Shown here: positions 9,243 through 18,863 of the stretch, piece after piece
How positions within the stretch are numbered: the first letter of the stretch is position 1
Layout of the letters: the number at the start of each line of letters is the position of its first letter
Source: Limnobacter sp. 130
Lineage (GTDB): Bacteria > Pseudomonadota > Gammaproteobacteria > Burkholderiales > Burkholderiaceae_B
Length of the DNA stretch: 64,000 bases
Direction of reading: 5' to 3'
Assembly: GCF_902506325.1 (NCBI RefSeq)
Contig: NZ_LR732331.1
Coordinates: 1-64,000, forward strand
The notes under the pieces: generated by a model
What the model was told of the DNA's origin: nothing
The model's input: the letters and a program-made list of their open reading frames with translations, nothing else
The model's database searches: none
Made by a program: the position numbers and the translations under genes

Positions 9243-11057
9243 ATGAATCAAACAGTTTCCCAGGCTTTGGCTCGAAAATGGCGACCGCGAGACTTTGATT
9301 CGCTGGTGGGTCAAGCCCATGTGGTCAAAGCGCTTTCCCATGCGCTAGACAATCAACGCCTGCATCACGCTTATTTGTTCACCGGCACCCGCGGGGTGGG
9401 TAAAACCACCATCGCCCGAATTCTGGCGCGTGCCGTGAACTGCGAACAAGGCATCAGCCGTACGCCTTGTGGCAAATGCCAGGCCTGCGTTGAAATCAGC
9501 CAGGGGCGCTTTGTCGATTTGCTGGAAGTGGATGCGGCCACCAACACGCGCGTGGATGAAATGCGTGCACTGCTGGAAAACGCCATGTATGCACCCACTG
9601 CGGGCCGCTACAAGGTGTATGTCATTGACGAGGTGCACATGCTGTCCACCAGCGCCTTCAATGCCATGCTGAAAACGCTGGAAGAACCGCCGGGCCATGT
9701 GTTGTTTATTTTGGCCACCACCGATCCGCAAAAAATCCCGGCCACCGTGTTGTCGCGTTGCCTGCAATTCGCCTTGCGCCAATTGCCACCTGACCAGCTG
9801 GCGGACCACCTTGCACACATTCTGACTGCTGAACAAATTGCTTTCGAGCCCGGTGCCCTGCGCCTGCTTGCGAAGGCAGCGCGCGGCAGTGTGCGCGATG
9901 CCCTGTCGCTAACGGACCAGGCCATTGCCTACAGCGCAGGCCATGTGGGCGAGGAAACAGTGCGCACCATGCTGGGCGCAGTCGACCAGCAGGTGGTGCA
10001 CCAGTTGCTGCAAGCTTTGGCCCAAGGCGATGGCAAAGCCCTGCTGGAATTGAGCAATGCCTTGGCCACCGCGAGTGCGCCGTTTGGTGCCATTCTGGAT
10101 GAACTGGCTGCCATTGCCTATCGCCTTTCAGTGGCGCATTTTGCGGGCGGGCTCGATGCAGACGACCCCGACCAAGCAGCCCTGCAAAACCTGCAAGGTG
10201 CTTTCGGTGCAGAAGACCTGCAATTGATTTACCAAATTGCCACCCACGCCCGCGCTGAATTGCATTTGGCCCCCGAGGAAGCAATTGGTTTTTCCATGGC
10301 CTTGGTGCGCATGCTGGCTTTCAAGCCGGGTGGGCAAGTGGCCGTGGCGGGCAGTGCAGCCCCAGCGTCGGCAAAAGCGTTCGCACCGGTAGCACCCAAA
10401 GCGAGTGTGCCTGTTCAGCCGGTCAGCAAACCGGTGCCTGTTGCGCCGGTCAAGGCTGAAGTGCCGCAAGCTGTTCCGTTGGCCACTCGGCCAGCACCGC
10501 CGCCTGCACCCACGCCTTCGTTGCCTGATAATTTTGATGAGTCACCGCCTTGGGACACTGCCGATGATTTGCCGGTGGCCCAGGCGAAGCCAGCCGCACC
10601 AGCGCCAACGCAGCCAGCTGTGCATGCACAATCGGCCAGTGGTGATTTGCCCAGTGCGGCCAACTGGCCACAAGTTTCACAGGAAGTGCCAGCCAAGGGC
10701 TTGACCCGCCAAGCGCTGGTGCAGGCTGAATTGGTTGAGGCCGGCCGCGACGGCGATGTGCTGCAAATTGTGTTGCGCACCGCCATCAAGGCATACACTG
10801 AACCAAGCATGGTGACCCGGCTTGAAGCTGCGCTTGGTCAGTACTATGGCAGCACCGTGCGTTTACAAATGCAGTTCGGCGAAGCGCAGCAAACTGCGCA
10901 TGCGGTGCAAAGTGAAACCCGCAGGCAGGCCCTGGAAGGGGCCAAACAGGCCTTGCAGGAAGACCCGTTTTTGAAAGACATACAGAACTTGATGGGCGCA
11001 ACGGTGGTCTCAGGTTCAGAACGCACGCTGAGCAACACAGGCCCAGCCGATATTTGA
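9243..11057 (+). CDS. dnaX: DNA polymerase III subunit gamma/tau
   Basis: 604 residues. Clamp-loader AAA+ domain with Walker A GTRGVGKT (residues 48-55), a zinc module of four cysteines (67, 76, 79, 82) and the Walker B box DEVH (129-132), followed by SRC in sensor region LSRCLQF. Residues about 360-480 are a Pro/Ala-rich linker, and the C-terminal part (from about 490) is the tau domain that binds polymerase alpha. I found no A6G-type slippery site for production of a gamma form. Followed within 17 bases by the ybaB-type gene, the usual dnaX-ybaB-recR order. Confidence 0.97.
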   Translation: MNQTVSQALARKWRPRDFDSLVGQAHVVKALSHALDNQRLHHAYLFTGTRGVGKTTIARILARAVNCEQGISRTPCGKCQACVEISQGRFVDLLEVDAATNTRVDEMRALLENAMYAPTAGRYKVYVIDEVHMLSTSAFNAMLKTLEEPPGHVLFILATTDPQKIPATVLSRCLQFALRQLPPDQLADHLAHILTAEQIAFEPGALRLLAKAARGSVRDALSLTDQAIAYSAGHVGEETVRTMLGAVDQQVVHQLLQALAQGDGKALLELSNALATASAPFGAILDELAAIAYRLSVAHFAGGLDADDPDQAALQNLQGAFGAEDLQLIYQIATHARAELHLAPEEAIGFSMALVRMLAFKPGGQVAVAGSAAPASAKAFAPVAPKASVPVQPVSKPVPVAPVKAEVPQAVPLATRPAPPPAPTPSLPDNFDESPPWDTADDLPVAQAKPAAPAPTQPAVHAQSASGDLPSAANWPQVSQEVPAKGLTRQALVQAELVEAGRDGDVLQIVLRTAIKAYTEPSMVTRLEAALGQYYGSTVRLQMQFGEAQQTAHAVQSETRRQALEGAKQALQEDPFLKDIQNLMGATVVSGSERTLSNTGPADI

Positions 11058-11073
11058 CAGGAGAGAATTCAAT

Positions 11074-11406
11074 ATGAACATGATGAAAGGCCAACTGGCC
11101 GGCTTGATGAAACAAGCCCAGCAAATGCAGGAAAAAATGGCCAAGATGCAGGCCGAGATTGGTGCTTTGGAAGTGGAAGGCCAATCCGGTGGTGGCATGG
11201 TGAAAGTGGTGATGACCTGCAAGCACGATTGCAAGCGCATTACCATTGACCCCTCGCTGTTGGGCGAAGACAAAGACATGCTGGAAGACCTGGTGGCCGC
11301 CGCGTTTAACGACGCCGTGCGCAAAGCCGAAGCAACCATGACTGAGAAAATGTCATCGGTCACAGCTGGCTTCCCCATGCCCCCCGGCTTCAAAATGCCA
11401 TTTTAA
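11074..11406 (+). CDS. YbaB/EbfC family nucleoid-associated protein
   Basis: 110 residues. A Met/Gln/Lys-rich helical N-terminus ([16 protein letters not shown]) is followed by the YbaB core containing the GGGMVKVVM segment. These dimeric DNA-binding proteins are encoded between dnaX and recR in most Proteobacteria. Ribosome-binding site AGGAGAG lies just upstream of the ATG. Confidence 0.95.
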   Translation: MNMMKGQLAGLMKQAQQMQEKMAKMQAEIGALEVEGQSGGGMVKVVMTCKHDCKRITIDPSLLGEDKDMLEDLVAAAFNDAVRKAEATMTEKMSSVTAGFPMPPGFKMPF

Positions 11407-11415
11407 TTATCACCC

Positions 11416-12051
11416 ATGAGCCGTTCCGCGTTTGACGCCTTCGATGGCCTCGACCCCTTGGTTGATCTGGTGCAGGCGCTTAAGCGCTTGCCCGGTGTGG
11501 GGCCAAAGTCGGCGCAACGCCTGGCTTTTCATTTGTTGCAAAACGATCGCCAGGCCGCCACGGCTTTGGGCGAATCGTTGTTGAAGGCGGTGGCGGAAAT
11601 TCGCCACTGCAGCATGTGCAACAACTTTTGCCATGCTGATGTGTGCAGTATTTGCAGCGACACGCGTCGCAACCCCGGCTTGCTGTGCGTGGTTGAAACA
11701 CCTGCCGATTTGGCCGCCATTGAGGCCACTCAAACTTACCGTGGTTACTACTACGTGCTCATGGGGCGCGCTTCGCCGCTCGATGGTGTGCGCCCTGAGT
11801 CGCTGGATTGGCCCAAGCTGAGCCAGCGCCTGGACGACAGCGAAGTGAAAGAAGTGATTTTGGCCACCAACTTCACCAATGAAGGCGAGGCCACGGCTGT
11901 ATTTCTCACCGACCGCATTCGCCGCATGGCATTGAAGGTGAGCCGCCTTGCCCGTGGCGTGCCCATTGGGGGCGAACTTGAATACACCGACCCCAGCACT
12001 GTGGCACGGGCCCTGTTGGACCGCCGCCAGTTGGGCACTGACTCCGACTGA
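11416..12051 (+). CDS. recR: Recombination mediator RecR
   Basis: 211 residues. Helix-hairpin-helix [17 protein letters not shown] near the N-terminus, a four-cysteine zinc finger ([16 protein letters not shown]) at about residues 58-73, and a TOPRIM domain beginning [15 protein letters not shown]. RecR acts with RecF and RecO to load RecA on SSB-coated gaps. Ten bases after the ybaB-type stop, clearly one operon with dnaX. Confidence 0.97.
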   Translation: MSRSAFDAFDGLDPLVDLVQALKRLPGVGPKSAQRLAFHLLQNDRQAATALGESLLKAVAEIRHCSMCNNFCHADVCSICSDTRRNPGLLCVVETPADLAAIEATQTYRGYYYVLMGRASPLDGVRPESLDWPKLSQRLDDSEVKEVILATNFTNEGEATAVFLTDRIRRMALKVSRLARGVPIGGELEYTDPSTVARALLDRRQLGTDSD

Positions 12052-12062
12052 CGCTGATCTCC

Positions 12063-13283
12063 ATGACCGACCAACACAGCAATTCCGAAACTGCACAAAA
12101 CGGTCCGTTGACTGGTATTCGTGTGCTTGAATTGGGGTCCTTGATTGCAGGCCCTTTTGCCAGCAGAATGCTCGGCGAGTTTGGCGCGGAAGTCATCAAG
12201 GTTGAAACGCCCGGAAGTGGCGACCCCATACGCAAATGGCGTGTTCTGCACGAGGGCAATTCATTGTGGTGGGCTGTTCAGGCTCGCAACAAAAAATCAA
12301 TTACGCTGAATTTAAAAGCCGAAGAAGGGCTTGCTGTGTTGCGCAAGTTGATTGAAAGTGCCGACATGCTGGTGGAGAATTTTCGCCCCGGTCAACTTGA
12401 AAAATGGGGTTTAAGCCCTGAGCAACTTCAGGCCATGAATCCTGCCCTGATTGTGGTGCGCCTAAGTGGCTATGGGCAAACAGGCCCCTACAAAGATCGC
12501 CCGGGTTTTGGTGCCATTGCGGAATCGATTGGGGGCATGCGTTTTTTGAGTGGCGACACCGACCGCCCGCCTGTGCGTGTGGGTATTTCAATTGGCGATT
12601 CCCTGGCAGGTTTGCATGCGGTCATCGGTGCGCTGATGGCACTTCAGCACCGCCACAAAACAGGCAAGGGCCAAGTGGTGGATGTGGCTTTGTATGAGTC
12701 AGTGTTCAACATGATGGAAAGCCTGTTGCCGGAATACGATTTCGCGGGCGTGGTGCGCAAACGTTCGGGTGCCAGCTTGCCGGGCATTGTGCCTTCGAAC
12801 ACATACACCTGTGGTTGCGGTGGTTTTATTGTGATTGGCGGCAATGGCGATGCCATTTTCAAGCGCTTGATGCTGGCCATGGGCCGAAGCGATTTTGCTG
12901 AAAACCCAGACATGGCCAGCAACGATGGCCGGGTGCGCCACACCGAGTTAATTGACGACACAATTGCACAATGGTGCAAGGAACGCAGCATTGACGAGGC
13001 ACTGGATGTACTCGAAAAAGCCGATGTGCCTGCCAGCAAAATTTACAGCATCGAAGACATTGTGCATGATCCGCAATTTGCGGCACGCGGCATGATCGAA
13101 GAACATGCCTTTGGCGAGGACCGTACCCTGAAGGTGCCCGGCATTGTGCCCAAGCTCAGCGCCACGCCCGGGCAAACCCGTTGGCTTGGGCCCAAGCTTG
13201 GGGAGCACAATGCGCAGGTGTTGGCTGACCTTGGGTATTCAGCTGAAGACATTCAACGGATGGTGGATGACGGCGTTATTTAA
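12063..13283 (+). CDS. CaiB/BaiF family (class III) CoA-transferase
   Basis: 406 residues. It opens with [27 protein letters not shown], the family hallmark, and has the catalytic aspartate region [13 protein letters not shown] at about residues 203-215. Class III enzymes move CoA between carboxylic acids via a mixed anhydride on the Asp. The substrate cannot be told from sequence; frc, caiB and succinyl-CoA:(R)-citramalate-type enzymes are all possible. Eleven bases after recR. Its 3' end overlaps the 3' end of the convergent transaldolase gene by eight bases. Confidence 0.9.
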   Translation: MTDQHSNSETAQNGPLTGIRVLELGSLIAGPFASRMLGEFGAEVIKVETPGSGDPIRKWRVLHEGNSLWWAVQARNKKSITLNLKAEEGLAVLRKLIESADMLVENFRPGQLEKWGLSPEQLQAMNPALIVVRLSGYGQTGPYKDRPGFGAIAESIGGMRFLSGDTDRPPVRVGISIGDSLAGLHAVIGALMALQHRHKTGKGQVVDVALYESVFNMMESLLPEYDFAGVVRKRSGASLPGIVPSNTYTCGCGGFIVIGGNGDAIFKRLMLAMGRSDFAENPDMASNDGRVRHTELIDDTIAQWCKERSIDEALDVLEKADVPASKIYSIEDIVHDPQFAARGMIEEHAFGEDRTLKVPGIVPKLSATPGQTRWLGPKLGEHNAQVLADLGYSAEDIQRMVDDGVI

Positions 13284-14226
13284 GTAGCAACTCATCCAGC
13301 GTCATTGAATCTTTCACAAATGCCCGAATGCCTTCGGCCAGTTTTTCTGTACCCATGGCGTCGGCATTCAGTTCAAAGCGAAATGCGGTTTCACCGTTCG
13401 GGAAGGTTTCCTGTGCTTGGGCAAGTGCCCATTCGGTGTTCAAGTCCACTTTCAATGCCACTTCATCGGCTTTCAACTCGGCCAGCAGTTCGGGGCTGAT
13501 GGTCAGCAGGTCGCAACCCGCCAGTGCCTTGATTTGCCCCGCGTTGCGAAAGCTTGCGCCCATCACTTCGGTGCGAATTCCATTTTGCTTGTAATAGGCG
13601 TAAATGCGGCGCACCGATTGCACACCCGGGTCGTTCACACCCGCATTGGCCGCTTCGTCCCAGGTGTTGCCTGCGGACTTTTTGTACCAGTCGTAAATTC
13701 GGCCCACAAACGGTGAAATCAGTTGGACACCGGCTTGCGCACAGGCGTGAGCTTGAATGGGTGAAAACAGCAAAGTCAGGTTGCAGTGAATGCCTTCGGC
13801 TTCCAGTGCTTTTGCTGCCTGAATGCCTTCCCACGTGGATGCAATCTTGATCAACACCCGTTTTTCGGTGTCAATGCCTTCTGTTTTGTAAAGCGACACA
13901 ATTCGCTTGGCGCGGGCAATGGTGGCCTCGGTGTCGAAGCTAAGCCGCGCATCCACTTCAGTGGAAACCCGGCCTGGAATGATTTTCAGGATTTCAGTGC
14001 CGAAAGCCACCAACAGCCGGTCGGTTTGTAGTTCCAGAGGCTCATGGCCATATTTGATCTTGATTTGTTCCAGCAAAGGCATGTACTGCGGTTTTTGTAC
14101 TGCCTTTAAAATCAATGAGGGGTTGGTGGTGGCGTCTTGGGGCAAAAAGGCTGCAATGGCCTGAAAATCGCCTGTGTCAGCCACTACGGTGGTGACTTGT
14201 TTCAGTTGTTCTAATGCGTTGCTCAT
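13276..14226 (-). CDS. tal: Transaldolase
   Basis: 316 residues, the length of TalB-type transaldolases. The Schiff-base lysine lies in [12 protein letters not shown] and is followed by the family segment CNLTLLFS. It transfers a dihydroxyacetone unit between sedoheptulose-7-phosphate and glyceraldehyde-3-phosphate in the non-oxidative pentose phosphate pathway. I use the internal ATG at 14226 ([10 protein letters not shown]), the N-terminus seen in relatives; an in-frame ATG eight codons upstream is possible. Confidence 0.96.
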   Translation of the reverse strand: MSNALEQLKQVTTVVADTGDFQAIAAFLPQDATTNPSLILKAVQKPQYMPLLEQIKIKYGHEPLELQTDRLLVAFGTEILKIIPGRVSTEVDARLSFDTEATIARAKRIVSLYKTEGIDTEKRVLIKIASTWEGIQAAKALEAEGIHCNLTLLFSPIQAHACAQAGVQLISPFVGRIYDWYKKSAGNTWDEAANAGVNDPGVQSVRRIYAYYKQNGIRTEVMGASFRNAGQIKALAGCDLLTISPELLAELKADEVALKVDLNTEWALAQAQETFPNGETAFRFELNADAMGTEKLAEGIRAFVKDSMTLDELLLK

Positions 14227-14354
14227 GTCTTGATGGTAGTGAAAATTCAACGAAGTACGATTCAGTATAGGCGTTTAAGGCGTTTGTTTGATGAATGAAA
14301 TAGTATCCTTTGGGTAGGAATTAAAAAAAACACAACAAACGATGAGTACCCGCC

Positions 14355-14705
14355 ATGTATTCCGAACAAGAACTTGAACAACAGCCCTTGATGGATTCTG
14401 ATCAATGGGGACGTCTTGAAAATGAACTGGGGCTTGAAATGCTGCGGGAATTTTCTCAAGAGTTTTTTGAAGAAACCCGTGAGATCTGGTTCGTACCAGG
14501 TTTTGATCCGTTTGCGATGGAAGAAAAAGCTTTCAAGTCCATGGCACATCGAAGTGCTGGTGCTGCCGGCACCATTGGATTTAAAAAACTCAGATTTGTA
14601 TTTCTCTGCATGGAACACAACCCGCTGGGCGAAGAAACCCAGCGCTATTTGTCAGCCATGAGTACCATTTTTCAATCAACCCAAGATTGGGTTCAAAGCA
14701 AGTAA
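14355..14705 (+). CDS. Stand-alone histidine phosphotransfer (HPt) domain protein
   Basis: 116 residues, all helical by appearance. The segment SMAHRSAGAAGTIGFKKL (residues 62-79) matches the HPt phosphorylation helix, with His65 as candidate phosphoacceptor; the Lys that usually follows two residues after the His is Ala here. HPt proteins relay phosphate between receiver domains of hybrid kinases and response regulators. No hybrid kinase is adjacent. Only six bases separate it from dsbB, so they are probably co-transcribed. Assignment rests on the motif and size. Confidence 0.6.
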   Translation: MYSEQELEQQPLMDSDQWGRLENELGLEMLREFSQEFFEETREIWFVPGFDPFAMEEKAFKSMAHRSAGAAGTIGFKKLRFVFLCMEHNPLGEETQRYLSAMSTIFQSTQDWVQSK

Positions 14706-14711
14706 TAAATC

Positions 14712-15215
14712 ATGCAATATTCTTCCGCACGGCCTTGGGCCAGCCTTGGTCTGTTTATCAGCTTGGGCGCATTGGCTGCCGCACTGTTCTTTCAAATCAG
14801 CAAGGAATGGTTTCCCTGTCCGCTGTGCATTATTCAGCGTTATGCCTATCTTGCAACCGCATTGGGCTTCTTGGGTATCGGCTTGAGCAGTCGTCAAAGC
14901 GTGTGGTCCAAGGTATTTGTGGTGTTGACGTTGCTCGGCTTTTTAGCAGGTGCAGGTGTGGCTTTTTACCATGTGTGGGTGTTGTCCAATCCGGCTCAAA
15001 CCTGCGGGGTGGATCCACTTCAAAACACTTTGAATGCCTTGCCTTGGGTGCAGTACTGGCCCGATATGTTTATTGCAGATGGGTTGTGCACCGAGGCATA
15101 TCCGCCCCTGTGGGGCTTGTCGCTGCCCATGTGGAGCGGTCTCGGTTTTCTGGCGCAGGGACTTGTGTTGCTGGTTACAGTCCGGAATCGTCAATACGTT
15201 AAAGGCTCATGGTGA
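14712..15215 (+). CDS. dsbB: Disulfide bond formation protein B
   Basis: 167 residues with four membrane helices. The first periplasmic loop carries Cys36-Pro-Leu-Cys39 and the second Cys98 and Cys126, matching the two redox-active pairs of DsbB, followed by a conserved Arg after CPLC (CIIQR). DsbB reoxidises DsbA and passes electrons to quinone. Its 3' end overlaps the convergent gene at 15199 by 17 bases. Confidence 0.95.
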   Translation: MQYSSARPWASLGLFISLGALAAALFFQISKEWFPCPLCIIQRYAYLATALGFLGIGLSSRQSVWSKVFVVLTLLGFLAGAGVAFYHVWVLSNPAQTCGVDPLQNTLNALPWVQYWPDMFIADGLCTEAYPPLWGLSLPMWSGLGFLAQGLVLLVTVRNRQYVKGSW

Positions 15216-15477
15216 CCGGGTTGGCCAAGGTGACCCAAGTCTCAGTACCTTGGCAGGCCTGTTGTTTTCTCTCAAGGGTTTCCATATAGCCTAGCAAAGT
15301 GCCCAAGGCGTCCATGGCATTCGGGTTTTTGCTTTGCCTGATGGCATGCAAAATTACGGCCAGTGCGTCATCCAAGTTGGTATCACTGCCCTGTAAGGGG
15401 CCAGCCATTTGAAGCTCAACGGTTTCCGGAAAGCGGAAATCGTGTTTGGGTGTGGCTTGCAGTTGTATGGTTTGCAT
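15199..15477 (-). CDS. Hypothetical 92-residue protein
   Basis: I do not recognise a family. From the ATG at 15477 it reads MQTIQLQATPKHDF and is soluble, with no signal peptide, no membrane segment and one cysteine. A start 19 codons further upstream exists but adds only charged residues. Tail-to-tail with dsbB, overlapping its last 17 bases. Coding likelihood is supported by an uninterrupted frame and a plausible globular composition only. Confidence 0.55.
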   Translation of the reverse strand: MQTIQLQATPKHDFRFPETVELQMAGPLQGSDTNLDDALAVILHAIRQSKNPNAMDALGTLLGYMETLERKQQACQGTETWVTLANPVTMSL

Positions 15478-15656
15478 GATGATGAACCTGGATCTGACTT
15501 GATCCAAGAATCTCACTTTTGTGTTTCGCCCCACTTTCCGAATAAACCACTTTTTTTGACCCAGTTCAGCAGATCCCCGAAGTGGACTCCACCGATTGGG
15601 CGATCATTTTTTTGGCAGCTCACACGTTATGAATAAGACAAATAGGAGTCTGCCCC

Positions 15657-16742
15657 ATGTTGATCAATATTTCAGATGCCCAGGTGGTGCAACCTTTGTT
15701 GCAACGAAAGTCTTTGTCGCCCGAGCATTTGTATTTGTATTCCGGCAAACGCTACAACCCTGCCACACGCGTGGCGGGTGAAAGCCTGGTGGCACTGGAA
15801 ACTGAACTGACCCAATCCACCTTGCTGTATCTTCAGGCACAGGATTTGTTTGAGGAGCTGGATTGTTGCTACAAGGTGCTGTCCAAGGCCCTGGTGGACG
15901 AAGAGCCTGAAACCTTTGTGGTCGTGATGGACGAACTTGCCGAGCGGTTCAAGCACATTGCCATTCATCATTTCGACCTGGCCTATGCTTACCTGGCTTG
16001 GCACACAGCCGACGATTACCCGGTGATGCACCACATGCTGGTGGCCTTGACTCTGTTTCGGGTGGGTTTGTGCAGTAACCGGTTTTCAGGCGGTGAGCTT
16101 ACCTCGCATTTGAAAGCCGCGTTGACCATGAACATCAGCATGTTGACCTTGCAAGCTCGCTTGCGGGCGCAAACCGAGCCCTTGTCGCGCGATCAGCGCG
16201 AGACCATTCGCAAACACCCGGAGCAAAGTGCGAACAAGCTGAAATTGCTGGGTGTGAAGGATGAAATCTGGATTGAGTCGGTGCGCATGCACCATGAACT
16301 GCCGGATGGTTCGGGTTATCCAAACCAGATACCCAACAACAATGTGGGGTCGGTGTTGTTGAGTGTTTGCGATTCATTTAATGCCAGAATGGCCCAGCGC
16401 GACTACCGCAACAATTTCACGGCTGAACAGGCTGTGAAAGACTTGTTTGCTCATGCGGACCATTTGTACAGCTGCTTTACAGCCATCATTCTCGAGGAGT
16501 TGGGTATTTACCCAGCGGGTAGTTTGGTGCAATTGACCGGTAGCCAAATTGGTTGCAGCCTGATTCGGGGTGAAACCGCAATTAGCCCTGTGGTTTTGGT
16601 GTTTCGCAATTTACCTTCGCCAGGTCCCAGTGCCGCTTTGGTCGACACTTCTGCAGACGGAAACAAAGTGCGCAATGCCTTGCCCAGGCGTGATTTGGGC
16701 AAGCTGCCGGGTCTGCTGGAGTTGTTGTCGAAGGTGGTTTAG
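15657..16742 (+). CDS. Degenerate HD-GYP domain protein
   Basis: 361 residues. The C-terminal half aligns by eye with HD-GYP phosphodiesterases: YPVMHHMLVALTLFRVG, then PLSRDQRETIRKHPEQSANKL (residues 175-195), then HHELPDGSGYP (212-222), which carries the GYP signature. The metal-binding HD is missing: where HDIGK is expected the protein has MNISM (158-162). Active HD-GYP proteins hydrolyse cyclic-di-GMP; this one is likely inactive as a hydrolase and may be a binding or scaffold protein. Its stop overlaps the convergent histidine kinase by four bases. Confidence 0.75.
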   Translation: MLINISDAQVVQPLLQRKSLSPEHLYLYSGKRYNPATRVAGESLVALETELTQSTLLYLQAQDLFEELDCCYKVLSKALVDEEPETFVVVMDELAERFKHIAIHHFDLAYAYLAWHTADDYPVMHHMLVALTLFRVGLCSNRFSGGELTSHLKAALTMNISMLTLQARLRAQTEPLSRDQRETIRKHPEQSANKLKLLGVKDEIWIESVRMHHELPDGSGYPNQIPNNNVGSVLLSVCDSFNARMAQRDYRNNFTAEQAVKDLFAHADHLYSCFTAIILEELGIYPAGSLVQLTGSQIGCSLIRGETAISPVVLVFRNLPSPGPSAALVDTSADGNKVRNALPRRDLGKLPGLLELLSKVV

Positions 16743-17722
16743 TTCAATCCGTGTTCGGGCAATTGCAGACTGGCCACCGTTTGATTGCCCACGCGGTTCA
16801 AATTCAGGGTGATGTGATGGCGAGAAGCAATGCGTTCGGCGGTGGCCAGGCCAATGCCTTCGCCGTCGAATTCATCGTTGCCGTGCATGCGGTGAAATAG
16901 CTGAAATTTCTGGGCACCGTGTGTGTCTGAGAAGCCCACACCGTTGTCGATAATTTCAAGATTATTGGCGCTGCTTTGTCGAATGATGATTTTTGGCGAC
17001 TCCACAGGTCTGGAGAATTTCACTGCATTGTCGATCAGCTCTTTGAAGGCTTTCATCATCATGGGTTTGTCAAAACGCCACTTGCCGTGAACCTGAATTT
17101 CAATCGGCACAGGCGAGAAGTCAAAGTGCTCATTCACCACCTGCATCAGGGTGTCGTTCAAATCGTGCAGTTGGATATTCAATGGGCAAACACCCAAGCG
17201 CAGGTATTCAATCAGGGCATCGAGCAGCACGCCCATGCGTTTGCCATTGCGGCGAATTTCCTCCAGTGATTTGCTGGCTTCGGGGGGGGCATTTTCACCC
17301 AGGTCATCGGCCAGAAAAAAGGAATAGGCGTCTATGGCGCGCAGTGGTGCCCGGAAGTCGTGCGCAATGGTGCCAGACAACCAGTTGAGTTGGCTGAGCA
17401 AGTCATTGTTCTCTTTGATTTGTCGCTGGGTTTCGATGTCGACACTTTGATTCAGCTGGCTGAGCGCCTCCTTCAGGCTGTCGATTTCCGACAGTTGGGC
17501 CGTCAGTGTTTGTTTGTGTGAGTCTTGGTTTTTCTCGATCTGCTGAAGTGCCAAAGCCTGTTGGCGCTTCAGTTCGCTGCGTAGCTTGCTCGACAAGGTT
17601 TCCAGTGCAACTTGCTTGGTTCGCAAATCGTCAAGCTCAAGCTGTTGGCTTTTTGCCTGCTCTGGCGTCAACAGCCGTTGGCCAGTGACGAAAGAAAGCA
17701 GTTTGAGCAGCAGGCGCAGCAC
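16739..17722 (-). CDS. Soluble sensor histidine kinase at the end of the tad operon
   Basis: 327 residues, GTG start eight bases after the preceding stop. After a short hydrophobic N-terminus that is too short for a clear membrane anchor comes a long coiled coil (about 20-112), then a HisKA domain with H-box LSGTIAHDFRAPL (His121) and an ATPase domain with N box NELIDNAVKF, G1 box DNGVGF and G2 box GEGIGLA. It lacks any recognisable input domain, and no response regulator lies next to it. Its position as last gene of the Tad operon suggests it regulates or is co-expressed with pilus assembly. Confidence 0.85.
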   Translation of the reverse strand: MLRLLLKLLSFVTGQRLLTPEQAKSQQLELDDLRTKQVALETLSSKLRSELKRQQALALQQIEKNQDSHKQTLTAQLSEIDSLKEALSQLNQSVDIETQRQIKENNDLLSQLNWLSGTIAHDFRAPLRAIDAYSFFLADDLGENAPPEASKSLEEIRRNGKRMGVLLDALIEYLRLGVCPLNIQLHDLNDTLMQVVNEHFDFSPVPIEIQVHGKWRFDKPMMMKAFKELIDNAVKFSRPVESPKIIIRQSSANNLEIIDNGVGFSDTHGAQKFQLFHRMHGNDEFDGEGIGLATAERIASRHHITLNLNRVGNQTVASLQLPEHGLN

Positions 17723-17730
17723 TTGAAAAT

Positions 17731-18033
17731 TTAATTGGTTTTGATGGTTGAAACTTGCGACACGGGTGCTTTCTGATCTTTCGCGCCAATGGAGTCGGTG
17801 TAAGCACGATACGCTTTACCCGCTGATTCAGCGCTGTAGGCTTCGACTTCACCCCGATTGATGCCTTCGGCTTGTTCTTTTAGCCAGGTGCGCGTGCTCA
17901 GGCCGGTTTCTGCATCGGTGGTGCCTGAAATGGATAAGGTACCTTGAGAGTTGCTGGCTGTGTCTTGCGCACTAACGAGCAGGGGGGCTGCACCTAAGAG
18001 TGCGGCCAATATCCAGGGCGTGGTCGAGTTCAT
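17731..18033 (-). CDS. Small secreted protein of the tad operon
   Basis: 100 residues: a signal peptide (MNSTTPWILAALLGAAPLLVSAQ, cleaved after SAQ or VSA) and about 75 mature residues rich in Ser, Thr, Ala and Gly, without cysteine. No family recognised. The ATG overlaps the tadD stop as ATGA, which fixes the start and puts it in the tad operon. It may be a pilus-associated periplasmic protein; that is inference from position only. Confidence 0.75.
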   Translation of the reverse strand: MNSTTPWILAALLGAAPLLVSAQDTASNSQGTLSISGTTDAETGLSTRTWLKEQAEGINRGEVEAYSAESAGKAYRAYTDSIGAKDQKAPVSQVSTIKTN

Positions 18034-18860
18034 TGTGGGTTTCCTTTGGCGTCCAAACGCCTTTTGATGGAATTGGCTTGTGACATCACTTGGTTTCGTG
18101 TGTTGTCTGACCACTGCAGCCGGTCGGCGATGTCCATGGCCATGTTGAAATCGTCAAACACCAAACCCCAAAGGGCAAGGTTGGCCATGATCTTTGCATC
18201 ACCGCTGGCCAGTTGGTTGGCCTTCATCAGCGTGTTGTAGGCGGGTTCTTTTTGCCCTTCCAACAGGTACACCAAACCAAGGTCCGAGTAGGCATTGATG
18301 TTCAATGGATCCGCCTGAATCGATTTTTCCAGGCGAATCGCGGCTGTTTTCAGGTCGCCACGTTCAATGGCCACTTTGCCCAATCCGTACCAGACTGGCC
18401 CGCTTTTTTGCTGACCTTGTCCGCTGAGCAGCGATTTGTACACCAGCTCTGCCTGGTCCAACTGACTGGTTTTACGCAGCGAATCGGCGCGCAATTGTTT
18501 GCTCTGCCTGTCTGATCCCCATTTCTGGTCGTAAGCATCCAGGTGAGCCAGGGCTGCGTAGGCATTGTCTTGCTCAATCATGGTTTGAACAAGTTTCAGG
18601 TGCAGGTTTTTCTCGCGTTCGGCACGGGCTTTTCTGGTTTGCTCGTCTTCACGGTCAAGTTCTTTGCGCTCGGCTTCAATTAGCGCGTCTTGAGTAGGGC
18701 TGGTAGCGCCGATGTTGGGCGCACTGGGTGTTGTTGCAGGTTCCGATGCAGGTGCATTGGGTGCCTGTTGCGGAGTTGCACAGGCGGCCAGAATGAATGG
18801 CAGTGCCAATATGGCCAGTTGCCGGTTTAAATGCCCCAAAATTAGACGACTGCTCAACAC
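18030..18860 (-). CDS. tadD: TadD-type TPR lipoprotein
   Basis: 276 residues, GTG start three bases after tadC. Lipoprotein signal with lipobox LAAC (Cys27), a Pro/Ala-rich linker, then tetratricopeptide repeats from about residue 90 (for example KVAIERGDLKTAAIRLEKSI and DLGLVYLLEGQKEPAYNTL). TadD is thought to be the pilotin-like or assembly lipoprotein of the Tad secretin. Position after tadC and repeat content support the call. Confidence 0.88.
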   Translation of the reverse strand: MLSSRLILGHLNRQLAILALPFILAACATPQQAPNAPASEPATTPSAPNIGATSPTQDALIEAERKELDREDEQTRKARAEREKNLHLKLVQTMIEQDNAYAALAHLDAYDQKWGSDRQSKQLRADSLRKTSQLDQAELVYKSLLSGQGQQKSGPVWYGLGKVAIERGDLKTAAIRLEKSIQADPLNINAYSDLGLVYLLEGQKEPAYNTLMKANQLASGDAKIMANLALWGLVFDDFNMAMDIADRLQWSDNTRNQVMSQANSIKRRLDAKGNPQ

Positions 18861-18863
18861 GCT

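Noticed and set aside
9243-11057. Programmed frameshift site in dnaX for a gamma subunit
   Set aside because: No A6G-type slippery heptamer with downstream stem was found in the expected region; the only A run (around 9730) is near the N-terminus.
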